Of a stretch of 64,000 nt of DNA, positions 1 to 10,514 are shown piece after piece. The position numbers were made by a program, and so were the translations under genes. The stretch's first letter is position 1; each line of letters starts with the position of its first letter. Origin of the DNA: Clostridiaceae bacterium (GTDB lineage Bacteria; Bacillota; Clostridia; Acetivibrionales; Acetivibrionaceae). The stretch is from assembly GCA_012519925.1 (NCBI GenBank), contig JAAYPF010000019.1:33410-97409 (forward strand), in the 5' to 3' direction. The notes under the pieces were generated by a model. The model had not been told where the DNA came from. It saw only the letters and a program-made list of their open reading frames with translations, and did no database searches.

Positions 1-49
1 TCCAACAAATTTCCGGGAAATATATGTTATATATTTAATATAAGCTGAT

Positions 50-1369
50 TTAGGAAGCATTATCAAGACTATGTTGCTGACTATCAACAGCATTTTTTAG
101 CATATTTTCAATAAATATTCCGTATCCCCTTGTTGGGTCATTAACAAGCACATGGGTTACTGCTCCTATCAACTTGCCGTTTTGAATAATAGGACTTCCT
201 GACATTCCCTGAACTATTCCACCGGTTTTTTCTAAGAGCTCATTGTCCTTAATTTTTATAACCATTCCCTTTTGCTTGTTTGAAGGTTTTTGTGAAATCT
301 TTTGTATTTCTATTTCATACTCTTCTATGGCTTTCCCATCAATATTTGCCAGTATTACAGCACTTCCAAGTGCAACTTCATTCCTTAATCCTACAGGATA
401 TAATTTATTTGGAAACTTACTTAGCATATCCTTATTTAGTATCCCATATATGCCATAAGGACTGTTTTTTCTAATAATTCCTAATTCTCTACGTTCTTCA
501 ATGAGCACACCTTTTAATTCACCAGGATTCCCAGATCGCCCTTTAATAATTGTCAAAATACTTGATTCAACAATTTCTCCATTTTCCACCGGCATAAGTG
601 CACCTGTATCAATATCAGTAATTCCGTGACCTAAAGCCCCAAAGGCATTGTTCTTAGGATCGTAAAAGGTTAATGTTCCAATTCCTGCAGTACTGTCCCT
701 CACCCACATTCCTAAATGATACTTATTATCTTCAACAGACTTTATGGGTTTTATTGTTACAACACAAGTTTTATTGTCTCTCTTATATTTTACTTTAATG
801 TCTTCCCCATTACTTTGATCTATTTCTTCTATCAAAGCCTCTGTACTATTAATATTCTTTCCATTAACTGCAATAATCAAATCCCCAGCCTTGATTCCTG
901 CTTTTTTTGCAGGTAATTCTTTTTTCCCTTCAAGAGTTTCGATGTCCGACATTCCAACTACAAGAATCCCTTCAATTTTAAGCTTAACTCCTATTGTATT
1001 TCCACAGGCAACAACTTCGTGATACGGTACCACATCCACCTGTACTGTTTTTATAGGTATAAAACCTAGAATACTCATGCTTATATTTACTGTACCTAAC
1101 CTTTGAGGTTTTATTAAAATAGGATTTATCAATTTAACCAAGCTATTTTTCTTAGATTTATTATTTTCAAGCCTAATGATATCGTTCTTGTCTGCTTGTA
1201 TATCAACAAAAAAAGGACTTTCCAGATTATATACATATTCCTGACTTTCAAATATTATTAATTGATTTGGTAAATCAAGTATTACTCTTATATATGTTAT
1301 TGCCATTATTACAAAACAAATTAAAAGGAAAATACCTAGTTTTCCCCTCGTTGATTTTACATGTTTCAC
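50..1369 (-). CDS. spoIVB: SpoIVB-like serine peptidase (PDZ + S55 peptidase)
   Basis: 439-aa ORF; N-terminal TM, PDZ-like segment (KKAGIKAGDLIIAVNGKNI), S55 motifs (FGALGHGITD, GIVQGMSGSPIIQNGKLIGAVTHVLVNDPTRGYGIFIENML); next to recN. Confidence 0.95.
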   Translation of the reverse strand: MKHVKSTRGKLGIFLLICFVIMAITYIRVILDLPNQLIIFESQEYVYNLESPFFVDIQADKNDIIRLENNKSKKNSLVKLINPILIKPQRLGTVNISMSILGFIPIKTVQVDVVPYHEVVACGNTIGVKLKIEGILVVGMSDIETLEGKKELPAKKAGIKAGDLIIAVNGKNINSTEALIEEIDQSNGEDIKVKYKRDNKTCVVTIKPIKSVEDNKYHLGMWVRDSTAGIGTLTFYDPKNNAFGALGHGITDIDTGALMPVENGEIVESSILTIIKGRSGNPGELKGVLIEERRELGIIRKNSPYGIYGILNKDMLSKFPNKLYPVGLRNEVALGSAVILANIDGKAIEEYEIEIQKISQKPSNKQKGMVIKIKDNELLEKTGGIVQGMSGSPIIQNGKLIGAVTHVLVNDPTRGYGIFIENMLKNAVDSQQHSLDNAS

Positions 1370-1596
1370 GGCGATTCACTCCCCTGATGTCTTTTTATGT
1401 TGACTAGCCCATAATCTTTAGACCGTTTCAAAAGTAATTTATGAAATAATCAGGATATAAATTTCTACTTAAAACGCTAATCATAAATTAACCTAATATA
1501 AACTTATTTATTCAGCCAAAAACTGCATCAATAATGCGAACACTTTGAAGTTACATAACAGGTTATTTACAGGATTCTTCCATAATTCAAAATCAA

Positions 1597-1636
1597 ACAA
1601 AAAAACCGATGTTTCCTAATGGAATTCATCGGTTCT
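1597..1636 (-). terminator. Rho-independent terminator downstream of recN
   Basis: Minus-strand hairpin AACCGATG...CATCGGTT followed by a T-run (AAAAAAA on + strand). Confidence 0.75.
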
Positions 1637-1675
1637 TGACTTATAACTTTAAAACCCTTTATCTCGCTATTTTTT

Positions 1676-3415
1676 TTAATTAATCTTATTCTCACTCTTA
1701 TATTTCCTCGCATATTCAATCATTTCTTCAGCATGCTTTATTGTAATGTCGGAAATATTCGTGCCACCTATAATTCTTGCCACTTCATGTTTTACCTCAT
1801 TATCATCAAGTTTTCTAACCTTTGTGCTTGTACTACGGCCATTTACAGACTTTTCTATATAATAGTTATTATCAGCCATACAAGCAATTTGTGCTAGATG
1901 AGTAACCGAAATAACCTGATGGTTTTTTGATATATAAGACATTTTTTCGCCCACTTTCTGGGCTGCTTTCCCACTGACTCCTATGTCAATTTCATCAAAT
2001 ATTAGGGTGGAAATTTTGTCTACATTAGCAAGAATGGTTTTTATAGCTAGCATAATACGCGACATTTCTCCTCCAGAAGCTATCTTTGCTAAAGGCTTAA
2101 GGGGTTCACCCGCATTTGTAGAAATTAAAAACTCAACCCTATCCAAACCATTATGATTATATCTTCTATCCCCGCTTTCATTAGTGCTCTCGTCAAACTC
2201 AATATTAACTCTAAGCCTTGCATTTTTCATTTCGAGATCCTGTAATTCGTACCCAATCTTTTCCTCTAGTAGCTTTGCAGCTATTTTCCGTTTTGAGCTT
2301 ATATTTTTAGCAATCAAAAAGAGTTCTCCCTCTGCCTTTTCCAAGTCATCTCTTAGCTTATTAACAAGCTCTTCATTATTTAGTATTTCATTAAGCTCAA
2401 GTTGTGCATTCTCCATAAATTCTTTAATTTTTTCTATGGAATCTCCATACTTCTTTTTGAGCTTAAAAATCAAATCCAACCTTTCTTCAATCTGCTCTAG
2501 TAATTCGGGATCATATTCGACTTCATCCCTTTTATTACGAACTTCACAAACAATATCTTCCAACTCAAAAGATATGCCCTCAAGCCTTTTTGTCAATTCA
2601 AAATAACTTTCATCTAACTTTGATATATCTCCCATAATAGAAACAGCTTCTCCTATATTATCCGAAGCCGATTTCTCAGTTTTGCTTCCTACACCAATCA
2701 ATTCGTATATTTTAGACAAAGTAGCAATGATTTTCTCTGAATTTTGAAGAATTGTTCTCTGCTTATTTAACTCCTCTTCCTCATTAGCTTTAAGCTTTGC
2801 CTTTTTAATTTCGTCAATCTGAAATTTCAAAAAATCTATTTTCCGCTCTCTATCATTTTTATCTCCCGAAAGAAGTTTTAATCTATTTTTTATTTCACGA
2901 TATTTATTCAAGCTATCACTATATTTATTCTTTAACTCATGTATACTTTCGTCACCAAAGGAATCGAGCAAATCTATATGACTGTCTGTACGTAGTAATG
3001 ACTGGTTATCATGCTGTCCATGGATGTCTATAAGCAGCTCTCCTATATGTTTAAGCATTGACACTGTTGCAATTTTACCATTAATCCTGCAACTGTTTTT
3101 ACCACTTAGGGTAAATTCCCGGGAAATAATCAGTGTTCCGTCTTCTTCAGGCTCAATTCCGTATTCATCAAAGAAGCTTTTTAGCCTATCATCATCAATT
3201 ATAAATACAGCTTCAACTACAGCCTTATCCTTACCTGCTCTGATTAAATCCTTAGAAAGCCTTTCACCTAATATAGCTTTTATTGAATCAATAATTATAG
3301 ATTTACCTGCACCCGTTTCGCCAGTTAATACATTCAAACCCTCTCCAAGCTCAATTTCAATCTTATCAATAATAGCTATATTTTGTATTTGTAATTGCTG
3401 AAGCACGAATATCAC
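1676..3415 (-). CDS. recN: DNA repair protein RecN
   Basis: 579 aa; Walker A GETGAGKSIIIDSI, signature LASGGEMSRIMLAIK, Walker B TLIFDEIDIGVSG. Confidence 0.97.
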   Translation of the reverse strand: MIFVLQQLQIQNIAIIDKIEIELGEGLNVLTGETGAGKSIIIDSIKAILGERLSKDLIRAGKDKAVVEAVFIIDDDRLKSFFDEYGIEPEEDGTLIISREFTLSGKNSCRINGKIATVSMLKHIGELLIDIHGQHDNQSLLRTDSHIDLLDSFGDESIHELKNKYSDSLNKYREIKNRLKLLSGDKNDRERKIDFLKFQIDEIKKAKLKANEEEELNKQRTILQNSEKIIATLSKIYELIGVGSKTEKSASDNIGEAVSIMGDISKLDESYFELTKRLEGISFELEDIVCEVRNKRDEVEYDPELLEQIEERLDLIFKLKKKYGDSIEKIKEFMENAQLELNEILNNEELVNKLRDDLEKAEGELFLIAKNISSKRKIAAKLLEEKIGYELQDLEMKNARLRVNIEFDESTNESGDRRYNHNGLDRVEFLISTNAGEPLKPLAKIASGGEMSRIMLAIKTILANVDKISTLIFDEIDIGVSGKAAQKVGEKMSYISKNHQVISVTHLAQIACMADNNYYIEKSVNGRSTSTKVRKLDDNEVKHEVARIIGGTNISDITIKHAEEMIEYARKYKSENKIN

Positions 3416-3575
3416 CTCACATTTTCAATTAATAAAAGCCCGATTATCACTTTAATCTTATCGCCTTATCGTGCGGACTTTATAAAATACAAATTCCTAT
3501 ACTCTAAAGAAATATAAAACAAGCATTCTCAGCCCTTTTAACTAGAAAAGGGGAAATTTTACAGTTCCTAAAGGT

Positions 3576-4043
3576 TTATTTATCCTCTGCACCCATCTTT
3601 GCCATTTTATTGAATTTATCCACAAGTTCCTCTGCGATTTTTTCCGCTCTGCATACTATCATTACAGTATCATCACCAGCTATTGAGCCGACGATTTCGG
3701 GCCAATTCAAAGAATCTATTGCTGAGGCTGAAGCCTGAGCCATACCAGGTAGTGTTTTAACAACTACTATATTGTTGGCATAGTCACTTGAAGTATAGGA
3801 TTCGGTAAAAATAGTCATAAGTCTGTTATAAACTACATTCTCGGTTTTTGCAAAAGGTGCATATTTATAACGCCCGTCTTCCGACATGACCTTAATCAAT
3901 CTAAGCTCCTTTATATCCCTAGATATTGTAGCTTGTGTAACATCCATTCCAATAGCTTTAAGCCTATCTGCTATTTCTTCTTGGGTTTCAATTACTTCTG
4001 ATTCTATTATCTCCAAAATCTTTGCCTGTCTATTATATTTCAT
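3576..4043 (-). CDS. argR: Arginine repressor ArgR
   Basis: 155 aa; N-terminal wHTH (QATISRDIKELRLIKV), C-terminal GTIAGDDT-like motif (VGSIAGDDTVMIVCR). Confidence 0.95.
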   Translation of the reverse strand: MKYNRQAKILEIIESEVIETQEEIADRLKAIGMDVTQATISRDIKELRLIKVMSEDGRYKYAPFAKTENVVYNRLMTIFTESYTSSDYANNIVVVKTLPGMAQASASAIDSLNWPEIVGSIAGDDTVMIVCRAEKIAEELVDKFNKMAKMGAEDK

Positions 4044-4044
4044 G

Positions 4045-4914
4045 CTATTTTATTTTTTCTCCTCTATCATATATTTTGCTTCTTAATACATCAAAAAAAT
4101 TCCTATCGCTTAACCTAATCATCTTCAAAATATGGGAAGATTTCTTTGTAATTATTTTATCTTGACCCAATAATTCATATCCATTCTGTCCATCTACAGT
4201 AACCATTGCTCCATGACAGTTGGTTTCAGCTACCAAAACCTCAAGCACTCTTTCCCCCGTAGTTATAAAAGATCTCGAGTACAGAAGGTGTGGACATATA
4301 GGCGTGACAATAATAAGATTTACATCCGGCTCTACTATAGGTCCACCGGCTGAAAGCGAGTACGCTGTAGAACCAGTCGGTGTTGAAATAATCAGACCAT
4401 CTCCGGGATACAAATCAACAAACTGATTATTAAGATAAGTTTTCAGGTGTAATATTCTTGACATCCAACCCCTTGAAATAACTACATCATTTAATACAAT
4501 GTCATTCATTATTTCTTTATCATCCCTAATAATAGTTGTCTCAAGCATCATTCTTTCCTCAATGGCAAATTCACCATTTACCAAACGCTTCACTGCAGAG
4601 TCTATTTCATTTTTATCAACTTCTGTTAAGAACCCCAAATTACCAAGATTTATCCCTAGTATTGGAATTTTTTTACTAAATACTTTCCTTGCACATTTTA
4701 AAAATGTCCCATCACCGCCAAGGCACAGCATTATATCCGACTTTATTATCACCTCGTCTTCATGGAGGTTTTGTAATTCTTCGCCAATGTCAGCAGCCAA
4801 ATCATCTGCCATAACAGGCTGAGCTCCATTAGCCTTTATACTCTTTACAAGCAAAGAGGTAATATTTAGACCTTCATCCTTGTCCTTATTTGCAATTATT
4901 CCGATTTTTACCAT
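4045..4914 (-). CDS. nadK: NAD(+) kinase
   Basis: 289 aa; GGDGT motif (LCLGGDGTFLKCAR), NLGNLGFLTE, GDGLIISTPTGSTAYSLSAGGPI. Confidence 0.96.
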   Translation of the reverse strand: MVKIGIIANKDKDEGLNITSLLVKSIKANGAQPVMADDLAADIGEELQNLHEDEVIIKSDIMLCLGGDGTFLKCARKVFSKKIPILGINLGNLGFLTEVDKNEIDSAVKRLVNGEFAIEERMMLETTIIRDDKEIMNDIVLNDVVISRGWMSRILHLKTYLNNQFVDLYPGDGLIISTPTGSTAYSLSAGGPIVEPDVNLIIVTPICPHLLYSRSFITTGERVLEVLVAETNCHGAMVTVDGQNGYELLGQDKIITKKSSHILKMIRLSDRNFFDVLRSKIYDRGEKIK

Positions 4915-4959
4915 TTCGTACCTCTCTGTATTTAATTTATTCTTTATTTTTTAAATGAA

Positions 4960-5442
4960 CTATTCATTATCTTTTGAATTGTCCTCAATTATATCTTTAT
5001 CCACGCGAGCTGCTTCTTCTTTTGCACGACGAAGCTCTTCCATCTGCCTTAGATAATTGATCTGCGTTTCAGTTTTTCCTGAAAACCTTTGACTGTCATT
5101 TGCTTTATATGCACTACTTACTTTTTCCTTCATTAATTGACTAATTTTATTCTTATGCTCATCTTCACCAATCTTCTTATTAATTAAGTCCATATTGCAA
5201 TCTGCAACCTCTTTCAACTCATCAAACTTTGCACTCGTTATAATCGCAGCATGAGAACATACCGGGCATACTACGAGATGTTCTGTAGAATACGGAATTA
5301 TGGGAATAAAAAACAAAGTAAACCAAGTGCGTCTTGTATATAACTGCCACAACTCTTCGTTATTACAGCGGTCACAGTGGTTTCTAAACACTGGTCCGTG
5401 ATTTTTTGTCGTTTGTTTACCCCATCCAATAAGTAGAAACAT
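4960..5442 (-). CDS. Zinc-ribbon domain protein
   Basis: 160 aa; HCDRCNNEELW and CPVCSH Cys pairs, hydrophobic middle segment, charged C-terminus. Confidence 0.7.
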   Translation of the reverse strand: MFLLIGWGKQTTKNHGPVFRNHCDRCNNEELWQLYTRRTWFTLFFIPIIPYSTEHLVVCPVCSHAAIITSAKFDELKEVADCNMDLINKKIGEDEHKNKISQLMKEKVSSAYKANDSQRFSGKTETQINYLRQMEELRRAKEEAARVDKDIIEDNSKDNE

Positions 5443-5469
5443 ATTACTTCACCTCTCAATTTGAGTGTC

Positions 5470-6306
5470 CTACAGCACTTTAACAAACTCATCAAACAAA
5501 TAATTAAATCTCTCTCTCATATTGAAAATACTCTTAAAAGACATAGCTTTGTTAAACCAGTATTGTGCTCTTTTATAATCGCCCATTTTTATACTACACA
5601 AACCTAAATAATAGTAATTTACAACGCCAGGAGAAGTTTCAATTGATTCTAAAAGATTATTTTCTGCTTTATTATACTCCTTCATTTCAAAATAAACAAT
5701 TCCAAATAAAATGTTCATGGTCAAGTTTTCATTTTCAAAATGCTTCTTAGTTATGACATTATATTTTTCATTGCCTTGCTGATCTAATATCTTTCTTTCT
5801 AGTAAAACCAGCAATCTACTTTTGCATTCGGAATTAGCAAGATGAATTTTCTTTCTTAATACCAAAATCGGCTCTTCCACTCCACCTAAAGCCATATTAA
5901 CAACTTCTTCTAAACATATAGTCTGAGCATTTTCTCTATCCATTTCATTGCATTTTTTCAAACACTTGAGAGCTTCTTCGTAATTTTTATTATCATAATG
6001 TATCATACCTAAAAACGAATGATATACCTCTGAATTTGGTTTTAATGAAAGTGCTTTTTCTGCCAGTTTAACTGCTTGATCATAACGTCCCTGTTGAGAT
6101 AAAACAAGAGCTTTATGAATAAATAAGGCACTACCCTTTTTGTTTAAAGATATAGCCTTATCAAATAATTCAAGAGCCTTATCATACTCCTCTTGACTTA
6201 CGAGCTTCTGTGCTTTTGAAAACAAAATTTCGGCTTTTAACGGTCCAACCATATAAGCTTCCTCCTGTAAATGCAAAATTGGCATAAATATATATATGCA
6301 CCTCAC
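5470..6306 (-). CDS. Tetratricopeptide-repeat protein
   Basis: TPR units such as QEEYDKALELFDKAISLNKKGSALFIHKALVLSQQGRYDQAVKLAEKALSLKPN; internal Met (MVGPLKAE...) is a possible true start. Confidence 0.85.
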   Translation of the reverse strand: MRCIYIFMPILHLQEEAYMVGPLKAEILFSKAQKLVSQEEYDKALELFDKAISLNKKGSALFIHKALVLSQQGRYDQAVKLAEKALSLKPNSEVYHSFLGMIHYDNKNYEEALKCLKKCNEMDRENAQTICLEEVVNMALGGVEEPILVLRKKIHLANSECKSRLLVLLERKILDQQGNEKYNVITKKHFENENLTMNILFGIVYFEMKEYNKAENNLLESIETSPGVVNYYYLGLCSIKMGDYKRAQYWFNKAMSFKSIFNMRERFNYLFDEFVKVL

Positions 6307-6694
6307 GATGCAATAAACTCGATTTTTCTTAATTATAACATACTTTATTATTTCTTAACCACTAGGTTAAAAAAATACAAATATTTTTTAACAATACTAT
6401 ATTCCCGATTATTGAAGGATTTTTTCTAGATGCGTAGAATATATATAGGCAAGACCTATTTCTTAAAAACACTCTAAATTTCTTATGTTTACTACAATTA
6501 AATGTTTTTATTAAGGTGACTAAAATTAATGTCCTAATAATTATTACCAAAGATGAATCAAATAAGATACTCACTAAATTTCTTTCCTCTAAAACTAATG
6601 AATAAAACCTGTCCTTAGAGCATAAAGTTTATGGAATGCTCTATTGTTTATCTCTATTTTACTGTAAGAAAGGGGGACAACAGGGGTTTTACCC

Positions 6695-8953
6695 TTGTTT
6701 ATTTCCATGAGAAAACTAATTTCTATTTCTACCTTATTTATTTTTGTGCTCATTCTTTCGCAAAACATTCTTTATGCCAACCCAAATTATTTACAAGAGA
6801 CATTAAAAAACGTACACTCCTGTGTTGTAATAGAGCGATCATCAGGAGAAATACTATTTGGCAAAAATGAAAATCAGATTAGATATGCTGCAAGTACAAC
6901 TAAAATAATGACTGCAATTATTGCCCTTGAAAATGCAGATCTAAAAAAAGTATTACCCGTTTCTCAATCTGCAGTAAAAGAAATAGGAGCAGGAGGTTCA
7001 AACGCTGCCCTTATCCCTGGTGAGAAAATAGTTCTTGAGGACGCTTTAAAACTAATGCTTGTAAGCTCTGCAAACGACTGTGCTAATGTTATAGCAGAAA
7101 ATGTGTTTGGAAGCAAAGAAGAATTTTTAAGAAAAATGAATGAAAAAGCAAAAGAAATTTGTGCAAACAATACCACCTATACAAATCCTATCGGTCTAGA
7201 CGAAAACGATGGTGCACAATACTCAAATCAGCTTACTACAGCTATAGATCTTGCACTCATTGCACGCTACGCTATGAATATAGATGAATTCCGCAATATA
7301 GTCTCGCTAAAGACTGTTACTGTTCCCCCTACTAATAAGCGTAAGGAGGAAAGAACTTTTTCAAATACAAATAAAATACTCGGAAATTTTTACGAGAACT
7401 TTAGTATAACAGGAGTAAAAACCGGATATACAATGAAGGCGGGCAAAGTACTTGTTTCTTCAGCAATAAACAGTGAGGGAATAGAGTTGATCTCTGTAGT
7501 TATGGGGATCAATAGCAATACAGTATTTAGCTGTACCGAAGCTTTATTGAAATATGGATTTTCAAATCCCAATCTAAAAGAGTTCTCAATGAGAAACAAA
7601 CCCTACAAAGTTTTAATTAGCAGTAATACATTATTAACCGAACCAATATTAGCAGAAGATACAGTGTTAGTACCAATTAAAGAACTATCCCATTGTCTAA
7701 AAATAGATCTTGATTGGATTGCGGAAGACCAAACAATAATCCTTAAAAAGTATGGTAAGTATATTCACATGGGAATAGGTAAAGACTCCGCCTTTGTTAA
7801 CGGTAATATAATCCACCTTAAGCATGCACCTCTTATAGAAAACGGTACAGGTTTTGTACCCTTAGAACCCATTGCAGAAACCTTTGGTTATGAAGTAAAA
7901 ATTGATTCTACGAATAAAACGGTACAAATTGACAGTCTTCCGTTTATGGAAAATGCCTTAAGCGTTTCAGAAAGTGTTTACTATTATTCCAATTCCGAAC
8001 CCTATGAAATTAAAAATATCCAAATCATAGATGACAAGATTTATGTCAATAGTACCTATATAGATCCATTAATACAGCATAAATTTAGTTTGGAGTTTTT
8101 TCCTGAAAGCCGAATTATGACAATTGACAATACACCAACTTACATTGATAAAAGGACAGAAAAGTTCGGCGAAGAGATATATGTTCCATTGGCAGACTTC
8201 GCTAAAAACTTAGGAATGAAAGTGTTTTGGGCTGAAAACACCAAAACTGTACATATGTTTTATGAAAATCTTTTTGTAAACCCTGAAAAAAACATTGAAG
8301 ATTTAGCTCCTGAGCATTTTGTCTATGCCTCTGTTAAGGATAATACTCCACTGTATAATTCAATAGGAGGAAAAATAAGTTCTCATATTAAGGGTGGAAA
8401 GGTTGAAATTATAAGAGATAGAGATTATAAATGGTATTATATTAAAAGCGGAACTCTATCGGGGTGGACAAAAAGGGAGTATCTATCCATAGATACTAAA
8501 TTCGACTCCTCCGAGGATAGGCTCAATAATTCTGAAACTGAGTATTTTGTTAACAACTATTTCAATTTGACCAGCCAAACTAATTATCTGATATGGGTGG
8601 ATCTAAAGAAACAACTCATTAATATTTTCACAATAGATGAAGACCTTTGGAAACTAGAAAGACAAATACCCTGTGCAACAGGGAAAAATATTTCCCCCAC
8701 AATAAAGGGCACCTTTTCCATTAGTAGTAATCGTGGAACTTGGATGCCTGCTGGAGGTAATATATGGGTTAAAAACTATGTAGGTTTTTATTCTTCATAT
8801 TTCTTTCATTCGGTAAAGGTGAAACGGGATGGGACATTATATGATGGAACTGTTGGAACAGTGGCGTCAGCTGGATGTATCAGAATGCCTCTTGACGCTA
8901 GTGAATGGTTCTCAAAAAACATTCCGGTCAATACCACTGTATTTATTCGCTAA
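6695..8953 (+). CDS. Fusion: D-alanyl-D-alanine carboxypeptidase (S11) + copper-amine-oxidase-N-like domains + SH3-like + L,D-transpeptidase (YkuD)
   Basis: 752 aa; signal peptide; S11 motifs STTK (AASTTKIMTA), SAN (SSANDCAN), KTG (GVKTGYTMKAGK); CuAO_N-like VLVPIKEL.../FVPLEPIAETFGYEV; C-terminal FFHSVKV...VASAGCIRMPLDASEWF YkuD catalytic motif. Confidence 0.9.
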   Translation: MFISMRKLISISTLFIFVLILSQNILYANPNYLQETLKNVHSCVVIERSSGEILFGKNENQIRYAASTTKIMTAIIALENADLKKVLPVSQSAVKEIGAGGSNAALIPGEKIVLEDALKLMLVSSANDCANVIAENVFGSKEEFLRKMNEKAKEICANNTTYTNPIGLDENDGAQYSNQLTTAIDLALIARYAMNIDEFRNIVSLKTVTVPPTNKRKEERTFSNTNKILGNFYENFSITGVKTGYTMKAGKVLVSSAINSEGIELISVVMGINSNTVFSCTEALLKYGFSNPNLKEFSMRNKPYKVLISSNTLLTEPILAEDTVLVPIKELSHCLKIDLDWIAEDQTIILKKYGKYIHMGIGKDSAFVNGNIIHLKHAPLIENGTGFVPLEPIAETFGYEVKIDSTNKTVQIDSLPFMENALSVSESVYYYSNSEPYEIKNIQIIDDKIYVNSTYIDPLIQHKFSLEFFPESRIMTIDNTPTYIDKRTEKFGEEIYVPLADFAKNLGMKVFWAENTKTVHMFYENLFVNPEKNIEDLAPEHFVYASVKDNTPLYNSIGGKISSHIKGGKVEIIRDRDYKWYYIKSGTLSGWTKREYLSIDTKFDSSEDRLNNSETEYFVNNYFNLTSQTNYLIWVDLKKQLINIFTIDEDLWKLERQIPCATGKNISPTIKGTFSISSNRGTWMPAGGNIWVKNYVGFYSSYFFHSVKVKRDGTLYDGTVGTVASAGCIRMPLDASEWFSKNIPVNTTVFIR

Positions 8954-9054
8954 TATTTAACATCGCTTTTTTACGCATTTTCCAATTATCGCTAACCAAT
9001 TGATGTAAGGCTTCAAATTATGTGATTGCTTGAAATGATCTTGTAAATAAATTT

Positions 9055-9088
9055 AATAGCCCTAGATTATCTAAATCAAGGGCTATTT
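9055..9088 (+). terminator. Putative terminator after the carboxypeptidase/transpeptidase gene
   Basis: Hairpin AATAGCCCTaGATTatctAAATCaAGGGCTATT. Confidence 0.6.
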
Positions 9089-9200
9089 ATGTATGATAAA
9101 AAAACAAGCTCTTATTCTATGATAACGACAAAACACAATTTGAGAATTTCCCCATAATGTAATGGTTGAAAGTTGTTTTTGTTATCATTAGATATATGTA

Positions 9201-10514
9201 CTAGTTAAAAATATCTTTAATAGTCGTGTTTTGCTTTTCTATAGTATCCTTAACTTGCTGTGCAGCATCTTCTTTAATACTTTTAACTTCAATCTCTAAG
9301 GCCTTTCTTAGTTTCTTTATTTCCGAATTCCTGTCCTTAGGATCAAGGTTGTTATTGTCTACAACTGAACTGATTTTTTGCCTAGTCTTCTTTATCTCAA
9401 TATCAATCTTGTTTTTAGCTTGACTTCGTATTAAGGATAAATTCTGTCTCGCCTTTTCCAATTCTAAGTTTACTAGTATAAGCTCAGAACCTACATTCGA
9501 TTCTTTATTTATATAAAACTTTTCAGAATAATCAAACTCCGCTTCTTTAGTCTTTACTTCATTAGTTTGATATTCCTCTACAACCTTTTTGGCATCAAAT
9601 TCTTTATCTAAGCCTAACACATTTGGATTATAATAGAATGCCCATGGGTTATATATATTGTAATATGGCTGCCCCCACATATTAAATCCCCCATATAATG
9701 GTGGTGCCTCAAATTTCGACGCATCATATTTCGGTGGTTCCCATGGTTTATACTCAATGTGTGGTGTTGGAGTCACCTCAGGTGTTGGTGTTGCTTGATG
9801 GACCGGGGTATAATATTGGGACGTTACCCATGGTTTATATTCAATATGTGGTGTTGCTTCAGATATTGGTGTATTTTGCTTTGGCATTTCCCACGGTTTA
9901 TATTCAATAGGTGATGTTACTTCAGGTTTTTGTGTATCGTACTGTGGCATTTCCCATGGATTATGTTCAATAGGTGGTGTTGCTTCAGGCATTGGTGCAT
10001 TTTGCTTTGGTATTTCCCATGGTTTATATTCACCGGGTGGTATTACTTCAGGTTTTTGTGTATCGTAATTTGGTGCTTCCCATGGGTTATGTTCAATATG
10101 CGGTGTTACTTCAGGTTTTTGTATATCGTATTTTGGCATTCCCCATGGATTATATTGATGAATTTCGTCAGGCTTCGAGTTTTTGTATTCGGGCTGTTCC
10201 CAAGGATTTTGTCCACTATATGAAGATGTCACCTCTGGCCATGGTGTCTCGTTTGCATGGTACTCCCACGGATTGTGTTGGTTATACGACGTTGTTGCAT
10301 CTGTATTTGGCATATTGTTTTGGGGTTGTTCCCAAGAATTGTATCCACTATAAGGTGATACTGCCTCTTGTTTTCCATAGTCATGTTCCCATTGTTTTGC
10401 TTCATCTTTGCTAAATGATGATAATTCTCCATTAGTACCCTTGGCAATAACATTGCTTCCAATAATATTTAAGATAATCGCAGTTGAAATTGTTATAATG
10501 CCAAGTTTTTTCAC
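9201..10514 (-). CDS. Secreted Pro/Trp-rich ~21-aa repeat protein with C-terminal coiled coil
   Basis: ORF track 9201..10565; GTG at 10514 has a strong RBS (GGGGGGATTAGTGAAAAAA...) and gives a signal peptide (KKLGIITISTAIILNIIGSNVIA). About 11 repeats of type IEHNPWEMPQYDTQKPEVTPP, then charged helices. Confidence 0.8.
   Translation of the reverse strand: MKKLGIITISTAIILNIIGSNVIAKGTNGELSSFSKDEAKQWEHDYGKQEAVSPYSGYNSWEQPQNNMPNTDATTSYNQHNPWEYHANETPWPEVTSSYSGQNPWEQPEYKNSKPDEIHQYNPWGMPKYDIQKPEVTPHIEHNPWEAPNYDTQKPEVIPPGEYKPWEIPKQNAPMPEATPPIEHNPWEMPQYDTQKPEVTSPIEYKPWEMPKQNTPISEATPHIEYKPWVTSQYYTPVHQATPTPEVTPTPHIEYKPWEPPKYDASKFEAPPLYGGFNMWGQPYYNIYNPWAFYYNPNVLGLDKEFDAKKVVEEYQTNEVKTKEAEFDYSEKFYINKESNVGSELILVNLELEKARQNLSLIRSQAKNKIDIEIKKTRQKISSVVDNNNLDPKDRNSEIKKLRKALEIEVKSIKEDAAQQVKDTIEKQNTTIKDIFN
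9640..10400 (-). repeat. ~63-bp in-frame tandem coding repeats (NPWE/KPWE units)
   Basis: Repeated text such as ggcatttcccatggtttatattcaatatgtggtgttacttcaggtttttgtgtatcgta on + strand; translates to IE(H/Y)(N/K)PWE.P.....PE.TP. Confidence 0.9.

Noticed and set aside
2184-3401. Plus-strand ORFs 2184..2606 and 3024..3401
   Set aside because: Antisense shadows of recN with low-complexity Ser/Leu composition.
9640-10400. CRISPR-like array
   Set aside because: Repeats are in-frame coding (63-bp period) without unique spacers or cas genes.
9698-10414. Overlapping plus-strand ORFs (70, 97, 146 aa)
   Set aside because: Antisense reading of the NPWE coding repeats; repetitive FPMVYIQ-type peptides are artefacts.
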